A stretch of 22,326 nt of DNA from a virus: positions 1-22,326 of the IMG/VR virus record IMGVR_UViG_3300025087_000313. The stretch is one strand, 5' to 3'. The position numbers were made by a program, and so were the translations under genes. The notes under the pieces were generated by a model, which was not told the origin of the DNA, did no database searches, and saw only the letters and a program-made list of their open reading frames with translations. Numbering within the stretch: position 1 is the first letter of the stretch; each line of letters begins with the position of its first letter. Positions 1-5,583 of the stretch are shown here, in pieces.

Positions 1-134
1 TTGTTGCTCTCTGGTATGAGAGGCACCATCTCAAAACGCATACCCTCGTTATCTTTTAGGAAGTTTTTGAAATGTACTTTTGTGTACTCGTTCATTGCGA
101 GTCCGCCATTTCTGGCTACCATGTGATATTTCAT
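1..134 (-). CDS. Unrecognised phage protein, N-terminal 44 residues only
   Basis: This gene is cut by the left window edge. The ATG at 134 overlaps the TGA of the upstream gene in an ATGA junction, so it is the next cistron of the leftward early operon. The visible N-terminus starts MKYHMVARNGGLAMNEYTKV and contains no stop. The segment is basic and polar, with no signal peptide or membrane helix. I do not recognise the family with confidence. Its position after recombination genes suggests a DNA-metabolism accessory protein, but that is context only. Confidence 0.7.
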   Translation of the reverse strand, partial: MKYHMVARNGGLAMNEYTKVHFKNFLKDNEGMRFEMVPLIPESN

Positions 135-415
135 ACCTCAATTATTTTCTTAAACTCCTTCGCTACTCCATCCACTACGACGAATTGACTGACTGTGTGC
201 TTTTGAGGGATGTAACGGTACCACACGTGTCCTTCTTCCTCTTTCCGTTCAAGGAGGTTATCCTCGCAAAGTTCACGCAAACGCCTCGACCCGTTACTGC
301 TCTTGTATGTTGTTTTTTGAGATATAAGCCTCTCTATCTCTCCGCCTGAAATAAATTCGCCTGCATGACGTTGGTAGTAACTCAAAATTCTTTGGCGCAG
401 TGATTGTTTTGCCAT
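131..415 (-). CDS. Small winged-helix DNA-binding protein
   Basis: The 94-residue protein has the layout of a winged helix-turn-helix. Residues 6-30 suit helix 1 and helix 2 (LRQRILSYYQRHAGEFISGG), followed by a recognition-helix region with a Ser/Arg-rich SSNGSRRLRELCE and a beta wing (KEEEGHVWYRYIP). This resembles phage helix-turn-helix proteins that read through a segment boundary, but no specific family is assigned. It starts at an ATG 12 nt after the stop of the SSB-like gene, and its stop overlaps the next start. It may regulate the early operon or assist replication; the sequence does not decide between these. Confidence 0.7.
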   Translation of the reverse strand: MAKQSLRQRILSYYQRHAGEFISGGEIERLISQKTTYKSSNGSRRLRELCEDNLLERKEEEGHVWYRYIPQKHTVSQFVVVDGVAKEFKKIIEV

Positions 416-427
416 ATAGTTTTTATA

Positions 428-679
428 TTAAAATGGAATATTTTCTGGAGCGATATCATCACCAGCTGAAGAGGCCTGTGCCTCCTTCTTTTCTTTCGGC
501 TCGTCCAAGAATAGCGAGTACTGTGCATTACGGTCGTTAAGTTCGAGGATGCCGCTCTTCTCTCCGTCATCTTTCGTGAAGATTGTCACCTTGCCAATAG
601 ATGCCCAAAAGGTTTTCTCTTCACCGTCTTTGGTCTTGTATTTTTTCGGATTTGTCACGTTGTATCGTTCTACTTTCAT
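428..679 (-). CDS. Small SSB-like protein with acidic Pro-Phe C-terminus
   Basis: The protein has 83 residues. The N-terminal ~60 residues are short, alternating beta-type segments (ERYNVTNPKKYKTKDGEEKTF onward), consistent with a small OB-like fold. A linker and an acidic tail follow, ending GDDIAPENIPF. Bacterial SSB proteins end in an acidic stretch plus Pro-Phe (DDDIPF in E. coli), which recruits partner proteins, and this tail looks like a mimic of it. The gene sits with Erf and a YqaJ exonuclease, the usual place for a phage ssDNA-binding protein. It starts 1 nt after the stop of the coiled-coil gene. The fold is not proven from sequence, so the SSB role is inferred from tail plus context. 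Confidence 0.6.
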   Translation of the reverse strand: MKVERYNVTNPKKYKTKDGEEKTFWASIGKVTIFTKDDGEKSGILELNDRNAQYSLFLDEPKEKKEAQASSAGDDIAPENIPF

Positions 680-680
680 A

Positions 681-1448
681 TTAGATAGTTATTGTCGCAA
701 TTTTGCGATAGATAGTAAATGTGTTTCCTTCGCGCTTCACTTCGTCAGTTTCCTTGTTGTAGTCGTTTGCTTTGAGGAAGTCTTGATACGCTTGGTTCTT
801 TTCTGCTCTTGCCTTTTCGTTTGCTTCCGCTTCTGCTATCGCTTTTTCATCAGCGATACGCTTTGCTTCTGATTCATTTTTCTCGCGTTCTGCCTTTTCT
901 TCTGCTTCTCGGACACGGCGGTCGGCATCTTCCTTTGCTCGTTGCTCTGCTTCAGCAACACGTCGGTCTTCAGCTTCCTTGCGGTCTTTTTCTTCTTGTT
1001 CACGGCGAGACTCTGCCGCTTCTCTTTCAATTTTATCCGCCGCGCACTGGTTTTTGTATGCGGTAAATGCAGTGTCGTCGAGAGTAAGGATGAATTCGTC
1101 TATTGCTTCCGCCCCTACCTTGGCAAGCTCTTCCTTCCGCCATGGTAGTTTTTGAGTGCGTTCCTCCATGGTTGCCTTCTGTGCTTCTTCTGCTTCGAGA
1201 GCCTTGAGTCGGTCTTCTTCTGGCTTGAGAATAGAAATATACTCCTTTTCGTTTTCCATAACCATTTTGTTATGTTTTAAGGCTTCCTCACGGAGAGCCT
1301 TGCCAGCCTTTTCGATAATGCCACGCACCTTTACGAGCATCTTTCGTGCCTCAACGGTTTCCAGTGTCTTGCTATGTTCTAGTATTGCGGTGAGTTTTGT
1401 AATGTTCTGCTCCTTTAGGTCAAAGGCTGCGAGTGTAAGTTCTTCCAT
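681..1448 (-). CDS. Coiled-coil protein of the recombination operon
   Basis: This is a 255-residue highly charged protein. Residues ~1-70 are helical (MEELTLAAFDLKEQNITKL...). Residues ~75-215 are an E/K/A/R-rich coiled coil with repeated AEA, EER and REAEEK runs. A compact C-terminal part follows (FLKANDYNKE..GNTFTIYRKIA). Long helical proteins of this kind are common beside Erf or RecT and the paired exonuclease in phages, but their function is not established. No catalytic motif is visible. It lies 4 nt after the exonuclease stop and 1 nt before the SSB-like start, so it is probably translated with both. It may be a structural partner of the recombinase; I do not assign a function. Confidence 0.75.
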   Translation of the reverse strand: MEELTLAAFDLKEQNITKLTAILEHSKTLETVEARKMLVKVRGIIEKAGKALREEALKHNKMVMENEKEYISILKPEEDRLKALEAEEAQKATMEERTQKLPWRKEELAKVGAEAIDEFILTLDDTAFTAYKNQCAADKIEREAAESRREQEEKDRKEAEDRRVAEAEQRAKEDADRRVREAEEKAEREKNESEAKRIADEKAIAEAEANEKARAEKNQAYQDFLKANDYNKETDEVKREGNTFTIYRKIATITI

Positions 1449-1452
1449 ATAT

Positions 1453-2091
1453 TTAGAATGGGTTAAGTAGTGCTTCGAGGCGGTCGATTTCTGCTAGCAC
1501 TGTTTGTTCGTTTAATAAGATTGCTTCTGCGTCCTTTTGTACATCCTCACGAGTTACTTTGAAATATACAAGTGAGGCGGTTGGTACTGATGGGTTGTAG
1601 AATACCACCCAGAGTGTTTGCAGATCGGTATTTACTGCAAAGTATTTACGTGCCTGCGATTTGTACTTAGGTGTCGCGGGGTCAGTATGGGGGTAGTCTT
1701 TCGTGAAGTGTGCGCAAAGGTGATGAGCAGCTTTGAGGCACTTCACTTCGATTGCTGTCTCTTTGTCGATTACCTTGTCAGGGGATACGTAGATACGGTC
1801 GTCGATATCGGACACCCACACAACCTTTTCAGGTTCGTTGTATTCGTACCCTAGTTCTTCCTTTGTCGCTTCGATGAATGCTTGAACTGCTACGTCTTCG
1901 AGACGGTTGCCCCGCGTCATCGGGTTCTCTGCTTCTTCAGGTATTGAGACTCGTTCTGCGAGAAGTTCGTAAAACTCTACGCCGTATTTCCCGACGGACT
2001 TCGGCTTTACGCCATGAGTTCGAGTTCCTCCGATACGTCCTTTGCGGAATTCTTTCCAGTCTTCCTCATTTTGAAATTTAATTGTTTGCAT
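1453..2091 (-). CDS. YqaJ-family (lambda-exonuclease fold) recombination nuclease
   Basis: The product is a 212-residue 5'-3' dsDNA exonuclease of the PD-(D/E)xK fold, expected to resect ends so that the neighbouring Erf can load. Motifs in order: RGNRLED (residues 60-66, the family's G-x-x-x-E), SPDKVID with candidate metal ligand Asp105, and AIEVKC with Glu115 and Lys117 as the E-x-K. Arg/Gly-rich RIGGT near residue 19 matches the start of the family domain. I chose the ATG at 2091, which overlaps the Erf gene by 14 nt. An in-frame TTG at 2103 is possible but less likely. Exonuclease plus annealing protein is the classic two-component phage recombination pair. Confidence 0.88.
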   Translation of the reverse strand: MQTIKFQNEEDWKEFRKGRIGGTRTHGVKPKSVGKYGVEFYELLAERVSIPEEAENPMTRGNRLEDVAVQAFIEATKEELGYEYNEPEKVVWVSDIDDRIYVSPDKVIDKETAIEVKCLKAAHHLCAHFTKDYPHTDPATPKYKSQARKYFAVNTDLQTLWVVFYNPSVPTASLVYFKVTREDVQKDAEAILLNEQTVLAEIDRLEALLNPF

Positions 2092-2827
2092 TTTGTTCTT
2101 CAAGAGTCGCCGATAAAAATGTGACTATGTCTTCAAAGTTATTCTCGACGAGTTCCAACTTTGTTATTTTCTTTACAGCCGCCTTGCAGGTATCGGCGGT
2201 TTCAGTGTCTTCACCAAGAGCCTTGAGGAGTGCCATGATTTTCATCTTCGGGCTTGCTGGTAACTTTGGCTTTGTTTTCTCAAGTCGAGCATCTTGGTCT
2301 TCGTCTGCAACCATAATACCGAATAAATTACAAAGTGTGTATCGCTTGAGGTACGTGATGGTGATTGCAGTTTTCTGAGGGGCGCTATTTGCTTTCGTTC
2401 CCTCTGCAATTTCTGAAACCATTGATGATGTGTCGGTGTGCCCGTTGATGTGTGTTGCTTTACACACGACCTCGATTGACTTCTCGCTCATTGAAGTATC
2501 CCAACTATATGTGAAGCCCTGCTTACGGATTAACTCCTTGCACTGTGCGACAATGTCCTCGAGTGGTGCATAGTTGCTGTTCGTTCCGCCATTTTTCTTC
2601 AGTTTCTTGACTGTTGGTATTTCTGACTGGAGTGTCGACATCGACTTAATGTACTCCGCCTTTGCCTGATTCGCTTGAAAGCGTTCTTGTAGTGACATGA
2701 GTTTCTCAAGTACTTCTACGTTTGCGCCGCTCGCGATGGCTGTCATAATCATGGCCTGTGGGGAGCTTGGATCAACCTGTAGAGCTGTTTGCTCTTGTGT
2801 TACCACCAATTCTTTTTCTTGTGTCAT
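2078..2827 (-). CDS. erf: Erf-family single-strand annealing recombinase
   Basis: A 249-residue protein of the ERF superfamily (P22 Erf type), which anneals complementary ssDNA during phage recombination and genome circularisation. The ERF core runs from about residue 45 to 175. It includes the KSMSTLQSEIPTVKK region, NYAPLEDI, then GFTYSW, and a closing TAITITYLKRYTLCNLFGI segment, which is the family's conserved aromatic and Arg/Tyr-rich end, followed by acidic DEDQDA. The C-terminal ~60 residues are a helical tail. I start at the ATG at 2827, 4 nt after the stop of the preceding small gene; a TTG at 2842 would overlap it. It is coupled to the downstream YqaJ exonuclease. Confidence 0.9.
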   Translation of the reverse strand: MTQEKELVVTQEQTALQVDPSSPQAMIMTAIASGANVEVLEKLMSLQERFQANQAKAEYIKSMSTLQSEIPTVKKLKKNGGTNSNYAPLEDIVAQCKELIRKQGFTYSWDTSMSEKSIEVVCKATHINGHTDTSSMVSEIAEGTKANSAPQKTAITITYLKRYTLCNLFGIMVADEDQDARLEKTKPKLPASPKMKIMALLKALGEDTETADTCKAAVKKITKLELVENNFEDIVTFLSATLEEQNANN

Positions 2828-2831
2828 ATAT

Positions 2832-3026
2832 TTATTCTTCAATTTCTACCAAAGCGTCAACCATCTCTTGTAAATTCTCTTGCATACCATCAGGCATCAA
2901 TCCTTCTTCTGAAAGTGCGTAGTTACGCATGAGTTCTCGTCCGTTGATGAAGAGGACTATTTGTACTGTTTTGATTTTCATAATTAACTCACCTGTTTCA
3001 AACTCTGTGAATATTGAATCTGGCAT
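2832..3026 (-). CDS. Unrecognised 64-residue protein upstream of Erf
   Basis: The small protein has a hydrophobic beta-like middle (KTVQIVLFINGRELMRNYAL) and an acidic helical C-terminus ending VEIEE. The ATG at 3026 lies 1 nt after the TAG of the upstream gene and its stop is 4 nt before the Erf ATG, so it appears translationally coupled on both sides. An internal ATG at residue 16 (MKIKTVQ) is an alternative start. I do not recognise the family. Its position suggests an early accessory role. Confidence 0.65.
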   Translation of the reverse strand: MPDSIFTEFETGELIMKIKTVQIVLFINGRELMRNYALSEEGLMPDGMQENLQEMVDALVEIEE

Positions 3027-3027
3027 A

Positions 3028-3168
3028 CTACTTCTTATAATTATCCATTAAAAATTGCACTGTTGCTTCCATGCTCGGTAGTCGTTCTTTTGCTTTAAGA
3101 ATTTGTAACTCTTGTAGCAATAGAACTGACTGGAACCTGATGCGTCCTTCTTTATTTTTTATCTGCAT
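3028..3168 (-). CDS. Unrecognised 46-residue helical protein
   Basis: A short ORF reading MQIKNKEGRIRFQSVLLLQE at its N-terminus and ending in DNYKK. It is Leu/Lys/Glu-rich and probably helical. Support for it being real comes from packing: its TAG is separated by a single base from the ATG of the following gene, and its own start lies directly beside a dyad-symmetric site at 3173-3198. It is the first gene after the 63-nt gap that splits the leftward operon, so it may be the first cistron of a sub-operon holding Erf. No function is assigned. Confidence 0.55.
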   Translation of the reverse strand: MQIKNKEGRIRFQSVLLLQELQILKAKERLPSMEATVQFLMDNYKK

Positions 3169-3172
3169 AGTC

Positions 3173-3198
3173 GTAGTGTAGCACATGTGGCACACTAC
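3173..3198. promoter_or_regulatory. 26-bp dyad, candidate operator
   Basis: The site is an inverted repeat with arms GTAGTGT and ACACTAC around a core CACATGTG palindrome; only two base pairs on each side break the symmetry. It lies just upstream of the ATG at 3168 on the minus strand. A TATATT hexamer (4 bp farther upstream on that strand, plus-strand 3202-3207) could be a -10 box, with only a poor -35. This layout fits a repressor operator over a transcription start, or an mRNA hairpin between cistrons. Confidence 0.5.
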
Positions 3199-3231
3199 AC
3201 AATATAGACAATAGATATTCTTGTGGTGTAA

Positions 3232-3411
3232 TTATACCTCTGAGTATTCTTTCTTTAATCCTTTTAACATATAAAGGATTGCTACATCCGCTCTAATAGA
3301 AAATGTTTCTTTATCGCCAAATTCAAAGTGAAGTATTATATCGCTTGAATGCAGTTGACCAATATCACCGTACTGTATTGAGTTGTCCCGTATCGTTATT
3401 TCTTTTCTCAT
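3232..3411 (-). CDS. Unrecognised 59-residue protein after the helicase loader
   Basis: The ORF starts at an ATG 2 nt beyond the stop of the DnaC-like gene. The product begins MRKEITIRDNSIQYGD, has a beta-rich middle (DIILHFEFGDKETFSI) and a helical end (ADVAILYMLKGLKKEYSEV). Coding-like amino acid composition and tight packing support it. I do not recognise the family. After it comes a 63-nt non-coding gap containing the candidate operator at 3173-3198. Confidence 0.6.
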   Translation of the reverse strand: MRKEITIRDNSIQYGDIGQLHSSDIILHFEFGDKETFSIRADVAILYMLKGLKKEYSEV

Positions 3412-3413
3412 TT

Positions 3414-3941
3414 TTATAATCGTTTATCACTACCTTCGAGACGGACAACATCACACATTCCGATAATTCTTGAAGTGATGCGTTCACCAAGACGTTCAGA
3501 CAATTCATCTGGCGAAAGGTTCGATGTGAAGATTGTCGGGAGCATTTCATTGTATCGGTGATTCAGTAAAAGATAGAACTCAGAAATTACCCACTCACTT
3601 AATTTCTCTGCACCTATATCGTCGATAAAAAGAAGTTTTCTACTCTGCACCAATTCTTCCATTGGATGTTCTTTATCTTTCCGATCAAAATCTTTTTTCA
3701 TTTCTGAGAAAAGCTCTGATGCGTTTATAAAAATACCTCTGTGAATTTTATGTACTTCGTCACCAACCTTTCTTTCTTTTGTGTAGTAATTATGCAATGA
3801 ATAAGCAATGTGAGTTTTACCCGTGCCCACTGAACCGTGGATATAAATACCACGACGTGTCTCTCTTATTTTATCAAAGCAGGCCTTCACGTTTTCAGGG
3901 ACATCATCATATTTTGCGTCTTTGTATCGTGGTGGTGTCAT
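3414..3941 (-). CDS. DnaC/IstB-like AAA+ helicase loader
   Basis: This 175-residue AAA+ ATPase is expected to load the replicative DnaB helicase at the phage origin. Walker A is GSVGTGKT (residues 36-43), Walker B is KLLFIDDIG (102-110), sensor 1 is TSN (139-141), and the arginine-finger region GERITSR is at about 152-158. It is shorter than E. coli DnaC (about 245 residues): the N-terminal helicase-binding domain is reduced to about 30 residues. Its ATG overlaps the TGA of the replication initiator gene in an ATGA junction, the usual initiator-loader pair in phages. No helicase gene lies in the window, so the loader probably recruits the host DnaB, or a phage helicase encoded elsewhere. Confidence 0.88.
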   Translation of the reverse strand: MTPPRYKDAKYDDVPENVKACFDKIRETRRGIYIHGSVGTGKTHIAYSLHNYYTKERKVGDEVHKIHRGIFINASELFSEMKKDFDRKDKEHPMEELVQSRKLLFIDDIGAEKLSEWVISEFYLLLNHRYNEMLPTIFTSNLSPDELSERLGERITSRIIGMCDVVRLEGSDKRL

Positions 3942-4750
3942 ACGTTTATTTTGATAGTTTTAATGTTTGCGTATTTTCCAGGAGTGGCTTGGATTCCAAG
4001 TGCCCCCGGCTTCTTCCGCGGCGGAATAATATCGTCTTCCCACTGTCGATTTTTGATGTAACGCTCAGGGTCTTTTACGAATCCATTTACCCACTTGTCG
4101 TCGAGTTTACGTTTTGGTACGTCAAGCATGATTGCAGCTCGGTCTTCTGCGGTTATTTTTTTCCATTCAACGAAGGCCTTTTTCTTTGCTGTATGTTTTG
4201 GATAGATTTTCCAAAATTCTTCGAAGTCCTCGGGGTATTCTTTATCCTTACCTATACTTACCTTACCTATCCTTACCTTACCTATCCTAAGTGCACGACT
4301 CGTTGACGTTACGTGCACGTGATTTTCTCCTTGTTTTTCAACGTTTTCTGAAATAAGCGTATCAAGTTGGAAGTGTCCGCTTGGGACAGGAATTGCAACA
4401 CCACTACTATTAAGCGAGTACGAACCATTCGGTCTTATATACAGCGTTTGTTTGTGGTTGAGGTATTTTGTCTCAGTGTATATATCCTTTCGGATGTAGT
4501 TGTTAATTCGCCAATGCTTAATAACCACCACGCCGTCTTCAAACGAAATGATAAACTTCTTCATTACGAGAAGTTTTATATCGTCACCTTGTGAGCCGAT
4601 ATCTCGCATCACTCTCTTTGGGTTTGCAATGAAACCGTCATCATCTGCACGGGCGTTAAGATGAAAATATAAGAGCTGAGCACTTTGAGGCATGTCTAGA
4701 AACGCATCAGTATCGATGACGTCTAGACTTGTCATTCTACGTTGAGCCAT
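3938..4750 (-). CDS. Phage replication initiator with N-terminal winged helix
   Basis: A 270-residue protein of the phage replisome-organiser type. The N-terminal ~110 residues match the typical domain: TDAFLDMPQSAQLLYFHLNA, then RADDDGFIANPKR, then LLVMKKFIISFEDGVVVIKHW and NNYIRKDIY. A variable linker follows with three RIGKV-like repeats (near residue 155-170). The C-terminal domain starts YPEDFEEFWKIYPKHTAKK and includes WKKITAEDR and PERYIKNRQWEDD, as in DnaD-related primosome proteins. It is the first gene of the leftward operon, after a structured leader, and overlaps the DnaC-like gene by 4 nt. It should bind the phage origin and recruit the loader. Confidence 0.85.
   Translation of the reverse strand: MAQRRMTSLDVIDTDAFLDMPQSAQLLYFHLNARADDDGFIANPKRVMRDIGSQGDDIKLLVMKKFIISFEDGVVVIKHWRINNYIRKDIYTETKYLNHKQTLYIRPNGSYSLNSSGVAIPVPSGHFQLDTLISENVEKQGENHVHVTSTSRALRIGKVRIGKVSIGKDKEYPEDFEEFWKIYPKHTAKKKAFVEWKKITAEDRAAIMLDVPKRKLDDKWVNGFVKDPERYIKNRQWEDDIIPPRKKPGALGIQATPGKYANIKTIKINV
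4246..4290 (-). repeat. Three 15-bp tandem repeats in the initiator linker
   Basis: On the plus strand three units in a row read CCTTACCTATACTTA, CCTTACCTATCCTTA and CCTTACCTATCCTAA. On the coding strand they give RIGKV, RIGKV and SIGKD-type pentapeptides. The unit is a multiple of 3, so copy number can change without a frameshift. Similar short Lys/Gly/Arg repeats occur in the linker of many phage replication proteins. Confidence 0.85.
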
Positions 4751-4767
4751 ATTTTATATAAATAAAA

Positions 4768-4851
4768 CCCTCTATTCAGTAAGCGAGCATTGCGTGTCGG
4801 TGCTTTCCTTCACCGATGGGCATGTAGCCCGCTCTCTTACTAAATACAGGG
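4768..4851 (-). ncRNA. Structured 5' leader of the leftward early mRNA
   Basis: A 21-nt arm at 4768-4788 pairs with 4831-4851 at 18 of 21 positions. Enclosed are two perfect small hairpins: TCGGTG/CACCGA (4797-4802 with 4811-4816) and GGGC/GCCC (4818-4821 with 4827-4830), giving a three-way-junction shape. On the minus strand the outer stem is followed by UUUUAUUUAU and then the initiator ATG at 4750, so it could act as an attenuator or partial terminator. It starts about 10 nt after the start expected from the promoter at 4868-4896. I do not recognise it as a known riboswitch. Confidence 0.55.
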
Positions 4852-4867
4852 TTGTAGTAACGGAAAG

Positions 4868-4896
4868 TTTATAACATTTTATTGGTTCGCGCGCAA
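4868..4896 (-). promoter_or_regulatory. Leftward early promoter with extended -10
   Basis: Read on the minus strand, TTGCGC (4896-4891) and TATAAA (4873-4868) are separated by exactly 17 bp. The bases before the -10 are TGT, giving an extended TGnTATAAA. Transcription would start near 4861, producing a ~110-nt leader that holds the stem-loop at 4768-4851 before the initiator gene. Confidence 0.55.
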
Positions 4897-4914
4897 CTAC
4901 TAACCAACTCCACA

Positions 4915-4943
4915 ATTTTACACCCACTTCAAAAATAACACAA
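4915..4943 (-). promoter_or_regulatory. Second leftward promoter candidate
   Basis: On the minus strand, TTGTGT (4943-4938) and TAAAAT (4920-4915) are 17 bp apart. The -10 box sits inside a 12-base sequence that is repeated, inverted, at the rightward promoter. It would be tandem to the promoter at 4868-4896 and give a leader of about 160 nt. Confidence 0.45.
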
Positions 4944-4951
4944 CCCCATAG

Positions 4952-4968
4952 TTATCCACAGGTGTGGA
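4952..4968. promoter_or_regulatory. Consensus DnaA box within a palindrome
   Basis: TTATCCACA at 4952-4960 is a perfect DnaA box. It is followed after GG by TGTGGACAT (4963-4971), which on the other strand matches 7 of 9 positions, so two boxes face each other with a TCCACA-GG-TGTGGA core. It lies between the divergent promoters, next to the rightward -35. It may mark a replication origin or host DnaA control of the switch. Confidence 0.6.
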
Positions 4969-4970
4969 CA

Positions 4971-4999
4971 TTGCATGAATTCTGTTATGGGTGTAAAAT
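4971..4999 (+). promoter_or_regulatory. Rightward promoter, predicted leaderless
   Basis: TTGCAT (4971-4976), 17 bp, then TAAAAT (4994-4999). The ATG of the KH-domain gene at 5006 begins only 6 nt after the -10, so transcription should start at or within a base or two of the A of ATG. The same 6-nt spacing recurs at 11977-11989 and 14158-14170. Confidence 0.6.
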
Positions 5000-5005
5000 A
5001 CTGAC

Positions 5006-5251
5006 ATGGAAACAGTAGATTTTGTTAAAGCGGTAGTCAGTCCACTACTTGAACACCCCGACGATTTTGTTATCACAGAAACAAAAGACGACCGAGGTAT
5101 TCTTTTAGTTCTCTCCTGCCACCCAGAAGATATGGGTATGATTATTGGTAAAAGTGGCAAAACGGCAGATGCAATTCGCCTGCTTGCACGTATTATTGGA
5201 GTTAAAAATAATGCTCACGTAGGCATTAAAATTACTGACCCTAGAAAATAA
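5006..5251 (+). CDS. khpA-like: KhpA-like single KH-domain RNA-binding protein
   Basis: An 81-residue protein that is almost entirely one type II KH domain. The RNA-binding GxxG loop is GKSG at residues 48-51, within GMIIGKSGKTADAIRLLARI, the signature of the KhpA (YlqC) family. A three-stranded sheet precedes it (DDFVITETKDDRGILLVLSC). Length matches bacterial KhpA (about 75-80 residues), which acts with KhpB as an RNA chaperone in Gram-positive and related bacteria. It is the first gene of the rightward operon and its ATG lies 6 nt from a -10 box. A phage copy could redirect host RNA control or steer late phage mRNA; this is inference. The family call is strong, the role is open. Confidence 0.88.
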   Translation: METVDFVKAVVSPLLEHPDDFVITETKDDRGILLVLSCHPEDMGMIIGKSGKTADAIRLLARIIGVKNNAHVGIKITDPRK

Positions 5252-5255
5252 CTAT

Positions 5256-5459
5256 ATGGAAAATAAAGAAGAAGTAGACGCACGAGTAAAAGAGTTTACG
5301 GAAGGTTATAAGAATCTCGTAGAAAAGCATAAGATTGATTATGCAAATGTACCGACCTTCATCCCCGATGGACAAGGTGCATTCAAATTGATCGTACAGA
5401 ACTACCCAGTTGATATTTCTCAGCGACCGACAGAAAGCCCATTCATTCCAAAAGCATAA
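5256..5459 (+). CDS. Unrecognised 67-residue protein
   Basis: The protein begins MENKEEVDARVKEFTEGYKN, a charged helix, and ends in an extended Pro-rich part (YPVDISQRPTESPFIPKA). The ATG is 4 nt after the KH gene stop with no Shine-Dalgarno. No domain, membrane helix or metal motif is seen. The next gene begins 1 nt after its stop, so it belongs to the same operon. Confidence 0.7.
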   Translation: MENKEEVDARVKEFTEGYKNLVEKHKIDYANVPTFIPDGQGAFKLIVQNYPVDISQRPTESPFIPKA

Positions 5460-5460
5460 T

Positions 5461-5583
5461 ATGAAACTCGCCGATATATTCGGTAAAACCGAAAAAGAAA
5501 CCTACGAAAAACCTGTAGGTAAAGCAACAATAGTTCAAGATGAACCATTATCAGCATTTGATGAATTTGAAAATGAAACTTAA
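5461..5583 (+). CDS. Unrecognised 40-residue acidic protein
   Basis: The short ORF starts 1 nt after the preceding stop and encodes MKLADIFGKTEKETYEKPVG followed by an acidic end (DEPLSAFDEFENET). Its 3' end overlaps the GroES-like gene by 11 nt. Packing between genes and an acidic, protein-like composition support it. No function can be given. Confidence 0.5.
   Translation: MKLADIFGKTEKETYEKPVGKATIVQDEPLSAFDEFENET

Larger units (their letters stand above)
4915..4999. repeat. Perfect 12-bp inverted repeat spanning divergent -10 boxes
   Basis: ATTTTACACCCA at 4915-4926 is the exact reverse complement of TGGGTGTAAAAT at 4988-4999. Each arm contains the -10 box (TAAAAT) of a promoter that points away from the centre. 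A single regulator could therefore bind both arms and control both transcription directions. Confidence 0.8.
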
